Counted from the first letter of the stretch, positions 45,625-54,813 are shown. The stretch: DNA of 64,000 nucleotides from Planctomyces sp. (GCA_016795105.1 JAEUIH010000008.1:1-64000); one strand, 5' to 3'. The notes: a model not told the origin generated them from the letters alone. Numbers and translations: made by a program.

Positions 45625-46107
45625 ATGACATCACACTCTTCAACGACCTCGTTCAATTCATCGAATACTCCTGCCACAAACTCTGCGGACGGTCGTTCCG
45701 TGTTTGTGACGCAGTGCACGTCAACACCAGACGCAATCGCCAGTGTGCTGCTGGCAGGCGATGCTGTACTGAATCTCTCCGGGAAAATGCTCAATGCTCC
45801 CGCAAACACCGCGTTTGTGCGTGAGTCGCAGGGGAGATTGCTGGTGGCACATGGACCACACACTGTCAGTTGGCAGCCGCATCTGACTCCTGCCCTCAAA
45901 CCTCTGATCTCTCGGGATATCTCTCGGATTGTCGTTGTCGCAAATGATCAGCAATCCGACGCGGATGCTGCGGTTGCCGCGATTTCACAACAATCAATTC
46001 CTGTTTCGTACTGCGTTCTCAGCGACACTTGTCAGGCAGATGACTTCATGGATGAAGCAGATGCAGAGGCAGTTGCCGAACGCCTGCGGCAACTGGGCTA
46101 CCTCTGA
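45625..46107 (+). CDS. Small protein of unknown function at the head of the glycan cluster
   Basis: 160 residues from the ATG at 45625. The first 30 are Ser/Thr/Asn-rich. The rest alternates beta strands and helices (VAHGPHTVSWQPHLTPALKPL, then IVVVANDQQSDADAAVAAISQQ), resembling a small alpha/beta domain. No motif allows assignment. It precedes the AlkP gene by 52 bases. Confidence 0.55.
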   Translation: MTSHSSTTSFNSSNTPATNSADGRSVFVTQCTSTPDAIASVLLAGDAVLNLSGKMLNAPANTAFVRESQGRLLVAHGPHTVSWQPHLTPALKPLISRDISRIVVVANDQQSDADAAVAAISQQSIPVSYCVLSDTCQADDFMDEADAEAVAERLRQLGYL

Positions 46108-46159
46108 AGATTCCGAAATCACGGAATTGAGTCAGCACTTGTTCGGGGGGTAACACACA

Positions 46160-47443
46160 ATGAAACAGTTCTTGCTTGGTATCGATGGACTTCCTCGCTG
46201 GATGTGGCAGCAATTTGCGGATTCAGGGGTCATGCCCAATAGCCACAAGCTGCTCCGCACTGGAACGCTGGTTCCTATGAAGTCTTCGCTCCCGGAAGTC
46301 TCTTCGGCTGCATGGGCATCAATCGTCACAGGCCAGAATTCCGGCGGACACAATGTTTTCGGCTTTACGGATTTGATGGACAACAGCTACACGCTTGGAT
46401 TCACATCCGCTCGAACGTTCAAAGCCAAACCATTCTGGATGCTGGACAACGCTGGTCCAAGCCTCATCATGAATGTCCCCCAGACCTACCCTGCTCAACC
46501 CATGCCAGGGATGCTGGTCTCCGGATTCGTGGCACTCGATCTGAAGCGAGCAGTTCATCCGCCCGAACAGCTGCCGTGGCTTGAAAGTATTGGTTACTCC
46601 GTTGACGCTGACATGTCACTCGTTGAAAAAGGCAAGCAGCGATTTGTTGACGAGCTCCTGCGAGTTATGACAGCACGCTGCCAGGCGCTGCATCATCACT
46701 GGGACCGTGAACCCTGGCAGAATGTGATGTTCGTCTTCACGGGCACTGATCGACTCAATCACTATCTGTGGGAAGACTACGAAGATACCTCTTCTCCGTT
46801 TCACCAGACGTTTCTGGATTACTATCACGAAGTTGACCGCCAAATCGGAGAAATCCTCAGCCGCCTGGATGACAATACGCTGCTTTCCGCGGTCTCTGAC
46901 CATGGATTCGGCCGTCAGCGGATCAGTGTGAATGTGAATTGCCTGCTGGCCGAGGCCGGCTATCTTTCACTGAAGCCATCTGATCGCCCTTCGTACATTG
47001 ATATGCTGCCGGAAACGAAAGCATTTGCAATGGATCCAGGCCGGATTTACCTCCACCGACAGGGACGCTACCCCGGTGGCACCGTGACCCAGGACGAGGC
47101 CGAAAGCCTCATGCAGAACCTCACCACCTACTTTCAGAATTGCACGGTCGGTGGAATGCCAATCGCATCCGAAGTACTTCGTGGTACCGACGTTTACTCC
47201 GGACCATTTGCACATCGTGCCCCTGACCTGATCATCATGCCGGCAAAAGATGTCGCTCTCTCCGGCAGAATGAACCTGTCTGCACTCATCGAACCAACTG
47301 CCATCAATGGTAAACACACCTGGACCGAATCAACCTTCTTTGTTCGAGGTGACGCGGCTTCGCGTATTCCCGCTGACATGAAGGTGGAAAACGTTCTGGA
47401 TGTCTTGATGCCTGCCACTGAATCCGTTCGCAAAGCCGCTTAG
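46160..47443 (+). CDS. AlkP-superfamily phosphodiesterase/phosphohydrolase, tail RKAA
   Basis: 427 residues matching type I phosphodiesterase/nucleotide pyrophosphatase-like proteins. LLGIDGLPRWMWQQF supplies the first metal-binding Asp and EVSSAAWASIVTG supplies the nucleophile (Ser or Thr). FVFTGTDRLNHYLW and AVSDHGFGRQR supply metal ligands. No signal peptide is seen, so it is probably cytoplasmic. Its C-terminus is SVRKAA. It opens a plus-strand cluster of glycan genes and could act on a phosphorylated sugar or nucleotide intermediate. Confidence 0.82.
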   Translation: MKQFLLGIDGLPRWMWQQFADSGVMPNSHKLLRTGTLVPMKSSLPEVSSAAWASIVTGQNSGGHNVFGFTDLMDNSYTLGFTSARTFKAKPFWMLDNAGPSLIMNVPQTYPAQPMPGMLVSGFVALDLKRAVHPPEQLPWLESIGYSVDADMSLVEKGKQRFVDELLRVMTARCQALHHHWDREPWQNVMFVFTGTDRLNHYLWEDYEDTSSPFHQTFLDYYHEVDRQIGEILSRLDDNTLLSAVSDHGFGRQRISVNVNCLLAEAGYLSLKPSDRPSYIDMLPETKAFAMDPGRIYLHRQGRYPGGTVTQDEAESLMQNLTTYFQNCTVGGMPIASEVLRGTDVYSGPFAHRAPDLIIMPAKDVALSGRMNLSALIEPTAINGKHTWTESTFFVRGDAASRIPADMKVENVLDVLMPATESVRKAA

Positions 47444-47606
47444 CTTGCAAAGCCGCATAGCAACGTCTTTGCTGCCCACACAACGTTCTGGTTTGACTGT
47501 CACATAACGTCCTGGCTTCACTCTTACTCAACACCTGGGCTTCGCTGTTCAACATCGCTGCCTGTTTCAATCATCACTGCCTGTTTCAATCATCGACTGC
47601 TTCCGA
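47430..47606. repeat. Degenerate array of about 24-bp units starting with a stop-spanning duplication
   Basis: GCAAAGCCGCTTAG (47430-47443, containing the AlkP stop) is repeated at 47447-47460. The rest of the spacer to 47606 consists of five or six degenerate units that begin AAC and contain CTGG or CTGC plus a pyrimidine-rich tail. Read on the minus strand it would give an 8-residue periodic peptide, probably not made. Confidence 0.55.
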
Positions 47607-47624
47607 TCATTCTGAGGTTAACCT

Positions 47625-49106
47625 ATGACCGGTTCGAACTCATGCCACAATGGAAAGAACACCTGCTGGAGTTGTCCTGCCGTTGAGTTTAAAGGGCACG
47701 TGGACTTCAGAGCCTGTGGACAGGCTGCGTTTCGAAAGGCGGCCATGGGGCAGCTTGTCGTCGAATGTAAACGACGTCCGGAGATCGGGTACTTTGATCC
47801 GATGTCCATTACGTTTGATTCGTGCAGCGAGTGGAAAAAGACCGAGTGCGGCTATCTGATGGATGGCATGAAAGTCATGATTCTCGGCATGGATGGGTAT
47901 CTCGGATGGCCGCTGGCTCTCAAGCTCGCAAAGCTTGGATGTCGAGTCTACGGAATCGACAACATGCTCCGCCGCGAGCTTGTCGCTGAACGCGGCGCTC
48001 AGTCGGTTACCCCGATTCTCACAATGAAGGAACGAGTGGAAGCCGCGAAGAAGCACCTTGGAGTCGATATCGATTTCCGAGAAATGGATCTGATGGATCG
48101 GGAATCGCTCTTCGCCTTCATCAAAGAAGTGCAGCCGGAGTCCATTGTTCAGTTCGCTGAAATTCCAAGTGCACCATACAGCATGGCATCTGTTGATAAA
48201 GCTGTGGCTACCATTCAAAACAACGTAGTTGGAACGCTCGGACTGTTGTTTGGTGTCCGCGACCATGCCCCCGACGCGTCGATCATAAAACTCGGAACCA
48301 TGGGAGAATATGGAAGCCCTCTAACAGGTCGCCCGCTGTTCGAAGGTCTGTTTCCGGGCGATGCAGTCCTCCAGTACAAGGGTCAGGAGTGGAGTCTTGG
48401 CGGTGAACTGACTCCAAGAGACCCCGTCAGCTTTTATCATGTCAGCAAAGTTCAGGGTACATTTAGTGTGTACGAGGCCTGCAAGTACTGGTGGCTCCGC
48501 AGCTACGACGTGATGCAGGGAGTGATCTATGGAAATTCCTCCGATGAACTGAACACTCACGCGGATTTGAATACTCGTTTTGACATCGACGAATGGTGGG
48601 GAACGGTTGTCAATCGCTTTGTTGCCCAGGCAGTCATTGGAATGCCGCTTACAATTTACGGCAGTGGAAATCAAAAGCGAGGATACATCACTCTTCGTGA
48701 TGCGATGCAGTGCATTACTCGACTGATTGCCGCACCACCGGAACCTGGGCAGTATGATGTCGTCAATCAGGTCACTGACGTATTCTCAGTCATGCAGATC
48801 GCGCAGATGGTCGCCACGATCGGCCGCGAATTCGGACTCGATGTTGAAGTTCAGCGAATCGAAAACCCCAGAGTCGAGGCCGAAGAGCATCCATACGAAG
48901 TCATTCACGAAAAGCTGACCGATCGATTTGGCTTCGAATCCGAGTCAGGATTCGCAGATGAAGTTCGGCATCTGTTTCGAGTCCTCACTCAGCCTGAAGC
49001 AAAACAGCGAATCGAAGCACAGCGAGACACTCTGTTTCCAAAAACAAAGTGGTCCGGCGAACACGGCAAGCTGGAAGTGCTCGAGACCTGGCGTCCGGCT
49101 GCTTAA
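47625..49106 (+). CDS. UDP-sulfoquinovose synthase-like protein with an N-terminal Cys-rich domain, tail RPAA
   Basis: 493 residues. From about 82 on it aligns with SQD1/SqdB: MDGYLGWPLALKLAKLG with the nucleotide-binding loop, EIPSAPYSM, KLGTMGEYG (Thr), SFYHVSKV (Tyr-x3-Lys), GVIYG and NPRVEAEEHPYEV near the end. The enzyme makes UDP-sulfoquinovose from UDP-glucose and sulfite. Residues 1-81 are an added Cys-rich part (C7, C14, C17, C31, C48, C67, C75) after a good ribosome site, GAGG at 47613. The protein ends TWRPAA. The domain resembles a metal- or thiol-binding module of unknown function. Confidence 0.85.
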   Translation: MTGSNSCHNGKNTCWSCPAVEFKGHVDFRACGQAAFRKAAMGQLVVECKRRPEIGYFDPMSITFDSCSEWKKTECGYLMDGMKVMILGMDGYLGWPLALKLAKLGCRVYGIDNMLRRELVAERGAQSVTPILTMKERVEAAKKHLGVDIDFREMDLMDRESLFAFIKEVQPESIVQFAEIPSAPYSMASVDKAVATIQNNVVGTLGLLFGVRDHAPDASIIKLGTMGEYGSPLTGRPLFEGLFPGDAVLQYKGQEWSLGGELTPRDPVSFYHVSKVQGTFSVYEACKYWWLRSYDVMQGVIYGNSSDELNTHADLNTRFDIDEWWGTVVNRFVAQAVIGMPLTIYGSGNQKRGYITLRDAMQCITRLIAAPPEPGQYDVVNQVTDVFSVMQIAQMVATIGREFGLDVEVQRIENPRVEAEEHPYEVIHEKLTDRFGFESESGFADEVRHLFRVLTQPEAKQRIEAQRDTLFPKTKWSGEHGKLEVLETWRPAA

Positions 49107-49169
49107 ACCGAAAACCTGCGTAAGGTCGCGTCTTGTCAGACACCTCCGGTGCAAGGAAGCAACAGAGAT

Positions 49170-50093
49170 ATGGAAATCCGAGATAATGATTTTAGCGAAA
49201 TGGTCCTCCAGTCCGACCGACCGGTTCTCGTCGACTTCTGGGCTTCATGGTGCCCTCCCTGCAAAATGATGCAGCCGGTCGTTGATAAGCTGAGTCTCAA
49301 AGTGGGCGACTGGGCGGATGTCTTTTCGGTGAACATTGATCGCTGCCCGGGACTGGCAAGCCAGTTTCAGGTGTCGGGAGTTCCTACTTTCATTTCTTAT
49401 GCAGGTGGACAGGCTGTCGATCGCCGCACTGGAGCTCTGACCGAAGGCCAGCTCCTGAATCTGCTGTACTCCGCCCGTGACAAGATGCCAGTCACCGCTT
49501 CAGAGGCCTTAACACAGCCCGAAGGAGGTGAAAAGATCACAATCGTCTCCGGGCTTCCCCGCTCCGGTACTTCTATGATGATGCGTATGCTTGAGGCGGG
49601 TGGAATTCCTGCACTCACCGATCAGCAAAGAACACCAGACGCGGACAACCCGAATGGTTACTACGAATTTGAGGACGTCAAAAGTCTGGCAAATGACACC
49701 GGCTGGCTCGCAAATGCTTCCGGCAAGGCCGTCAAGATGGTTTACAGCCTTCTGAAACATCTGCCCAATGACCGCGAATATCAGGTGATCTTTATGCGTC
49801 GCAACGTCGACGAGATCCTCCAGTCTCAAAAGAAGATGCTGGAACGAAACGGGATCCCCACAGAGATACCGGATGCCACAATGAAGATGCTGTTTGATCG
49901 TGAACTCAGACAGTTCTATTCGTGGCTTCCGGAACAGACTCACCTCAAGCTCATCAATGTCAGCTATAACGATCTCCTCAGTTCCCCGGCCAGTACTGTT
50001 CATCAGATTAATCGACATCTTGGCGACTGCCTGAATACCGACATCATGATTCAGATGGTTGATCCCACCCTTTACCGACACCGCGCAGCATAG
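49170..50093 (+). CDS. Thioredoxin-sulfotransferase fusion, tail HRAA
   Basis: 307 residues from the ATG at 49170. Residues 1-105 are a thioredoxin domain with FWASWCPPCKMMQP (WCPPC, near 26-30) and VSGVPTF. A short linker leads to a sulfotransferase-like P-loop domain: GLPRSGTSMMMRMLEAGG (PAPS 5'-phosphosulfate loop, near 127), DNPNGYYEFED, and the 3'-phosphate segment FMRRNVDEILQSQKK. It ends LYRHRAA. The domain pairing is unusual and lies between two sugar-nucleotide genes. Whether the enzyme binds PAPS, or acts as a kinase-like P-loop protein, needs testing. Confidence 0.85.
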   Translation: MEIRDNDFSEMVLQSDRPVLVDFWASWCPPCKMMQPVVDKLSLKVGDWADVFSVNIDRCPGLASQFQVSGVPTFISYAGGQAVDRRTGALTEGQLLNLLYSARDKMPVTASEALTQPEGGEKITIVSGLPRSGTSMMMRMLEAGGIPALTDQQRTPDADNPNGYYEFEDVKSLANDTGWLANASGKAVKMVYSLLKHLPNDREYQVIFMRRNVDEILQSQKKMLERNGIPTEIPDATMKMLFDRELRQFYSWLPEQTHLKLINVSYNDLLSSPASTVHQINRHLGDCLNTDIMIQMVDPTLYRHRAA

Positions 50094-50126
50094 ACGAAAC
50101 ACCGCACAATACTTCAGGAACATACA

Positions 50127-51245
50127 ATGAGCTTCTTCTCAGGCAAAACAATTCTGGTTACGGGCGGGTGCGGCACTGTTGGGCGAGAAATCGTACGGCA
50201 GCTGCTGGATCATTCTCCGCAGGAACTCCGAGTCATCGACAGCAATGAATCGGAGATTTTCTTTCTTGAACAGGAACTGCTGACGCATTCACGTCAGAAT
50301 CCCAAATGCCAGATCACCAGCCATTGCCAGGTCGGCGACATCCGCGATGCCGATAAACTTACGATGATGTGCGAAGGTGTCGACATCGTTCTTCATACTG
50401 CTGCACTGAAACACGTGATTCTCTGCGAGCGTGCTCCATTTGATGCAGTGCAGACAAACATCATGGGAGTTCGGAATGTTATTAACGCAGCTCTCGTCAA
50501 CAATGTTGAACGCGTAATCTTCACAAGCTCCGACAAGGCAGTGAACCCAACAAACGTAATGGGCACTTCAAAGCTCATGGGCGAACGCCTCATCACAGCG
50601 GCCAACAGCCTGAAGCTCAAACGCCGGACCATTTTTAGTTCCACACGATTCGGAAATGTACTCGGATCCAGAGGATCGGTGATCCCGATCTTTGCTCGGC
50701 AAATTCAGAATGGCGGTCCGGTCACCCTTACAGACTCAAGGATGACCCGCTTTATCATGACTCTTGAAGAAAGCTGTCGACTGGTGCTGCTCGCCGCTGA
50801 AAAGGCACGCGGCGGTGAAGTGTTTGTCACGAAGATGCCCGTTATTCGAATCGCCGACCTCGCGCATGTCATGATCGAAGAGTTCAGTCGACACCTTGGC
50901 TTTGATGCCAGAAAAATGCCGGTTACGGAAATCGGATCAAAACCAGGTGAGAAACTCTACGAAGAACTTATGTCCGATGAAGAGACGCGACGAACTGTCG
51001 AACTGACCGAAATGTTCAGTGTCCTGCCGGCGTTCCGAAGCGTGTACGAAGACATTGCGTATGACTATGACGACATTGTGACCAGCGAAGTCACCGACCC
51101 ATACGTCAGCAGTCCTTCAAACTCGATGTCACGTGAGGCACTCAAGTCGTTCTGCCGACAAAATGGGCTCTTCGACGAATATCTTGGCGGGATCAAGCTG
51201 CCGGATGTTTCTGGTCAAACAACCTCCATTCGTCGAGCCGCCTGA
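50127..51245 (+). CDS. Nucleotide-sugar dehydratase/epimerase of the CapD/PseB type, tail RRAA
   Basis: 372 residues, short-chain dehydrogenase fold. It has TGGCGTVGREIV (NAD(P) loop, near 13), HTAALKHV, SSDKAVNPTNVMGTSKLMGE (the Met/Lys form of the active site seen in CapD/PseB/FlaA1-type enzymes) and FGNVLGSRGSVIP. It is probably a UDP-GlcNAc 4,6-dehydratase or 5-epimerase for surface-sugar synthesis. It ends SIRRAA. It is followed nine bases later by the flippase gene. Confidence 0.9.
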   Translation: MSFFSGKTILVTGGCGTVGREIVRQLLDHSPQELRVIDSNESEIFFLEQELLTHSRQNPKCQITSHCQVGDIRDADKLTMMCEGVDIVLHTAALKHVILCERAPFDAVQTNIMGVRNVINAALVNNVERVIFTSSDKAVNPTNVMGTSKLMGERLITAANSLKLKRRTIFSSTRFGNVLGSRGSVIPIFARQIQNGGPVTLTDSRMTRFIMTLEESCRLVLLAAEKARGGEVFVTKMPVIRIADLAHVMIEEFSRHLGFDARKMPVTEIGSKPGEKLYEELMSDEETRRTVELTEMFSVLPAFRSVYEDIAYDYDDIVTSEVTDPYVSSPSNSMSREALKSFCRQNGLFDEYLGGIKLPDVSGQTTSIRRAA

Positions 51246-51254
51246 TTTTGATAT

Positions 51255-52607
51255 ATGTCCACAACCGCCGTTCGAAATATCAGCCTCTTCTCAGATGCGT
51301 TTGGCACACTTGCCGTGCGCATTCTGGGAATCGGACTCGTATTCATCACAACGGCAGTACTTGCCCCAATGCTGGGGCCCCACGAGTATGGAACGTACAG
51401 CGCTGGCCTTTCGCTGGCAGTCGTGCTTTCAAGCCTCGTCCCGCTGGGCACGGATCGAGTCCTCACTCGCAACCTGGCAACCGTTCACTGCCCTGAAGAT
51501 GCCGGCGCGGAGACCGCCGTGGCACACATCAGTTCTCTGCTCACCAGCCTTCTGGTCTTCGTACTCGGCAGCCTTCAGTTCTGGTTCAGTGATTGGCTGC
51601 CGTTGTCCGTGGCGTGGTACGAGTCCTGCATGATTGCCGCAATTCTGTTTGTTCCCGTTACACTGACAAATCTGCGACAGTGGATTGCCATCCCGCTGAT
51701 TGGCACTCGTCATGCTGTATTACCGGAACAAACCATCCTGCCAATCTTGTTCCTGCTGTCTGCAGGCTTTGCATATGCACTCAAGCTTCCATTTACGGCG
51801 ACCTCAGCGGCTCTGAGCTTCGCCGGCCTGAGTCTCGTTGTCTGGCTAGTATCGCTTTCGAATCCATCGATTCAGATTGCCTACCGAACTGCCATTCGAC
51901 ATCGACCATCCGCCCGTGAAGTGACCTGCGCTATTCAGACTGCACTACCATTCGTCAATGTTTCGTTTGGTGGAATTCTTCTTCAGCGATGCATTCCATT
52001 GATCACTGCGGAGACCTGCGGATTTCAGGAAACGGGGCAGTTTGCAGTGGCCCAGCAATTCGCCGGCCTGCCTGCTATTCCACTCGGAGTCGCCACGCTT
52101 GTCATTCTCCCAAGATGCACGCGTCATTTTCGGATGAACGAAACCGAAGAAGCGACTCGAACAATCCGTGACTCCGCCACAACCACCTTCCTGCTTGCAG
52201 TCCTGGTCGCAGCGATCGTCTGGGTCAGCCGCCCCCTGATGCCTTTGATCTTTGGTGGCTCGTTTTCACGAGTTGAAGAAGTTTTGCCCATCCTTCTGCT
52301 TGCCACAATCGCGGAAGCAGTCTCCGGACCATCCATGGCGGTGATGCAGGCCATGAGAATCGAACATACGCTTGCTCGCTGTCTTATTGGATTTATCCCC
52401 GTACAGCTTGGACTTGTGTATCTATTCAGCCAATGGTTTGGACTGGAAGGCGCGGCTCTCGGGTTGCTCGTCTCCCGGCTCCTGTGGATCGGCCTCGTTG
52501 TTCGAATCATCTATGCCTCCAGTCGGATCCTCTCGGTGCCTTCACTCCGGTTTCCGAAGTTCGGACTGAATTCATTCCGATCACGTCATCACTCCTCAAA
52601 TCCCTGA
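51255..52607 (+). CDS. Wzx-type oligosaccharide flippase
   Basis: 450 residues with about 12-14 hydrophobic segments. The opening LVFITTAVLAPMLGPHEYGTYSAGLSL and a GTDRVLTRNLA loop fit the MOP/polysaccharide transport family. It would move lipid-linked sugar repeat units across the inner membrane. Two conserved positively charged patches lie in cytoplasmic loops. It lies directly after the dehydratase gene. Confidence 0.85.
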   Translation: MSTTAVRNISLFSDAFGTLAVRILGIGLVFITTAVLAPMLGPHEYGTYSAGLSLAVVLSSLVPLGTDRVLTRNLATVHCPEDAGAETAVAHISSLLTSLLVFVLGSLQFWFSDWLPLSVAWYESCMIAAILFVPVTLTNLRQWIAIPLIGTRHAVLPEQTILPILFLLSAGFAYALKLPFTATSAALSFAGLSLVVWLVSLSNPSIQIAYRTAIRHRPSAREVTCAIQTALPFVNVSFGGILLQRCIPLITAETCGFQETGQFAVAQQFAGLPAIPLGVATLVILPRCTRHFRMNETEEATRTIRDSATTTFLLAVLVAAIVWVSRPLMPLIFGGSFSRVEEVLPILLLATIAEAVSGPSMAVMQAMRIEHTLARCLIGFIPVQLGLVYLFSQWFGLEGAALGLLVSRLLWIGLVVRIIYASSRILSVPSLRFPKFGLNSFRSRHHSSNP

Positions 52608-52632
52608 ATTCCGCAGTTGCTGAAAAACAGCC

Positions 52633-53853
52633 ATGTCCATCCTCATTCTGATCTTCGTACTCCTGATCACCGGCATCACGTCCGTGGTTTCACACCCACT
52701 GACGTTGCTCGGTTCAGCCGCCACGGCGATCTCGTTTACGTTCCTCGGAATCCTGAATCCGTCCTGTCGAATTAAACCTCTGTATTTCGCCTCCTCAGTC
52801 CTCCTCTGTATTCTGTGCCTCCTCTCATTCGAACGGAACGTAGCCACCACGTCGAGCACGATGCATATTCTTGCCTGCTACTCGTCTCTCGCCGGGCTCT
52901 CCGTTGCGGTTCCTCAATTCTCCGACTTCTGCCGAAAAGTCTGCGTTATCGTGTTCGGTGTTCTCAGTTGCTGGATTCTGGCTCAGACCATTCGGGCAGG
53001 TACCGTGGCGTCCTGGACAGTCTCCGGGACAGCTGCCGCCGGGAATCTTATGGCAGCGCAGCTCAACATGATTCTCCCCATGATTCTGATCATGGCGTTC
53101 GATACATTTGGAACTCGCCGAAACATGCTGTTGGTTTTTGCCGGCGTCGGCATGGCGGCCATCGTCTGCGTGGGTTCACGAAACGGAATCGGCAGCCTCC
53201 TGATCACTCTTACCCTCATTACACTTTTCAAGCATATTCGATCGGCAATCCTGATCTGCAGTACTATGATGGGTACGATCATGATGAGCGAAGAGCTCAT
53301 GCAATTGCCGTTTATCGCTTCAGTTCTCCACCGATTCCGCTTTGTGGGGTATCGATCCGAAGCTCCCAGATCACTGATCTGGTCAGTCTGTTCGGAGTAC
53401 ATTTTTGCCCGACCATGGCTTGGCATTGGACCAGGCAGGACTGCGAGCGTACTTGCCGTCATGGATATTAACCACGCCCATAACAACTTTGTGCAGGTTG
53501 CCATTGAATGCGGAATTCCGGCCGCACTGATCGCAGCCTTTGTCTTCGGTTCACTACTGCAGCTGCCAGCATCAGGGTTGCTGCACAGTCGTCGAGCCTT
53601 TGTGTTGTCACTTTCCGTAATTGCCTATCTGGCCCATTCAATGACCGATATTCCGATGCACCATCCGCAGCAGACACTGTTGTTGATCCTGTGTGTCAAC
53701 GAGGCACGTCGAGCACTTCTTGAAGTACCGGAGACGGCCCAAAGTACAGCCATGTATAGAACTTCAGCGTTCGGTTCAGATGTTGACAGGATATCCGGAA
53801 GACGTGAAACTCCCGCATCACAACCAGCGGGTTTCCAGATGAAGGCTCGGTAG
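52633..53853 (+). CDS. O-antigen polymerase/ligase-like membrane protein (Wzy/WaaL type)
   Basis: 406 residues with about ten membrane segments and one large outer loop near 240-290 containing PWLGIGPGRT and VMDINHAHNNFVQ, typical of Wzy_C/O-antigen ligase proteins. It would polymerise or transfer glycan units after flipping. Its stop lies within a 15-base sequence repeated 23 bases later (53845-53859, 53868-53882). Confidence 0.85.
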   Translation: MSILILIFVLLITGITSVVSHPLTLLGSAATAISFTFLGILNPSCRIKPLYFASSVLLCILCLLSFERNVATTSSTMHILACYSSLAGLSVAVPQFSDFCRKVCVIVFGVLSCWILAQTIRAGTVASWTVSGTAAAGNLMAAQLNMILPMILIMAFDTFGTRRNMLLVFAGVGMAAIVCVGSRNGIGSLLITLTLITLFKHIRSAILICSTMMGTIMMSEELMQLPFIASVLHRFRFVGYRSEAPRSLIWSVCSEYIFARPWLGIGPGRTASVLAVMDINHAHNNFVQVAIECGIPAALIAAFVFGSLLQLPASGLLHSRRAFVLSLSVIAYLAHSMTDIPMHHPQQTLLLILCVNEARRALLEVPETAQSTAMYRTSAFGSDVDRISGRRETPASQPAGFQMKAR

Positions 53854-53882
53854 ACATCGAGCAACGAGCTCGGTAGACATCG
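53845..53882. repeat. 15-bp direct duplication spanning the stop of the polymerase gene
   Basis: GCTCGGTAGACATCG occurs at 53845-53859 (with the TAG stop at 53851-53853) and again at 53868-53882. Confidence 0.75.
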
Positions 53883-53916
53883 GGCGGTAAGCTCGCTCAG
53901 AAAGGAGTCAGGGGTT

Positions 53917-54813
53917 GTGGGAAGTCTGGCGAAACAAATGCGATATCAGGTCACGGCCGCTTTGCAGCGGTTCGGGATCCATGAGCAGGCGCTGGACGCT
54001 CTACGACTCTTCGATCCTCGCAGTCGTCCATTCCGTAAACAGAAACAGTTCTCTCTGGACGTAGGAAACACAACTGTTCGCTTTCATACTGACGACCCGT
54101 ACTCAAACGCATGGTTTTACCCGCGACTGTCAGAATGTCGCACTCATGAGCAATCTCTCACTGAACGGCTGGTTTCAGGGCTGCAGAATGTACGATGCTT
54201 TGTTGACATCGGTACGAACCTTGGCTGGTACACGTGCATTGCCGCAAGTCTGCTGCCTCAGGGTGTCGTCTACGGGTTTGAGATGGATAAGGTCAATTTC
54301 GGGCTGCTTCAGCGAAATCTCTCACTGAACCGAGCCACCAATGTGCTGGCCTATCACCTTGCAGCTTCTGACACAGACGCTGTTGAAACGTATCAGCGAA
54401 ACGGGATTCGGCCGGGCACTCATTTCCAATTGAACAAGCATGGCCGCGGACTCCCGGTTGAAGTGAAGTCTGTGACTATGGATCGTTTTTTCGATCACAC
54501 CAGAGTTCCACCGGATGTGGTCAAGATTGATGTGGAAGGAGCGGAGCACAGGGTACTTCTGGGTATGAAGCGGCTGTTGGTGGAACAGCGACCAACGATC
54601 TTCATGGAGCTTCACCCGCAACTGCTTCCGAACTTCGGATCCACATCAAAGGATGTCATCGGACTGCTGATCGGTCACAACTATCAGATCACTCGACTCT
54701 CAGCCAACCATTCAGGTTCCGCTTCACCGGCCCGGCTTTCACTTTATCAACCGATAACTTCCGACACGCACTTCTCTGAAAATGACCACTTGCTGGCAAC
54801 GCCTCTCCAATGA
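53917..54813 (+). CDS. FkbM-family methyltransferase
   Basis: 298 residues from a GTG start with AAAGGAG nearby upstream. FkbM landmarks are FVDIGTNLGWYTCIAASLL (motif I, near 94), YGFEMDKVNFGLLQRNLSLN, and VVKIDVEGAEHRVLLGM near 203. FkbM enzymes O-methylate sugars or other hydroxyls. The last four bases overlap the glycosyltransferase start, so they are coupled. Confidence 0.9.
   Translation: MGSLAKQMRYQVTAALQRFGIHEQALDALRLFDPRSRPFRKQKQFSLDVGNTTVRFHTDDPYSNAWFYPRLSECRTHEQSLTERLVSGLQNVRCFVDIGTNLGWYTCIAASLLPQGVVYGFEMDKVNFGLLQRNLSLNRATNVLAYHLAASDTDAVETYQRNGIRPGTHFQLNKHGRGLPVEVKSVTMDRFFDHTRVPPDVVKIDVEGAEHRVLLGMKRLLVEQRPTIFMELHPQLLPNFGSTSKDVIGLLIGHNYQITRLSANHSGSASPARLSLYQPITSDTHFSENDHLLATPLQ

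Noticed and set aside
47304-47570. Minus-strand open frame with an 8-residue periodic peptide
   Set aside because: The period comes from the ~24-bp DNA repeats. There is no start context and it overlaps the AlkP gene end.
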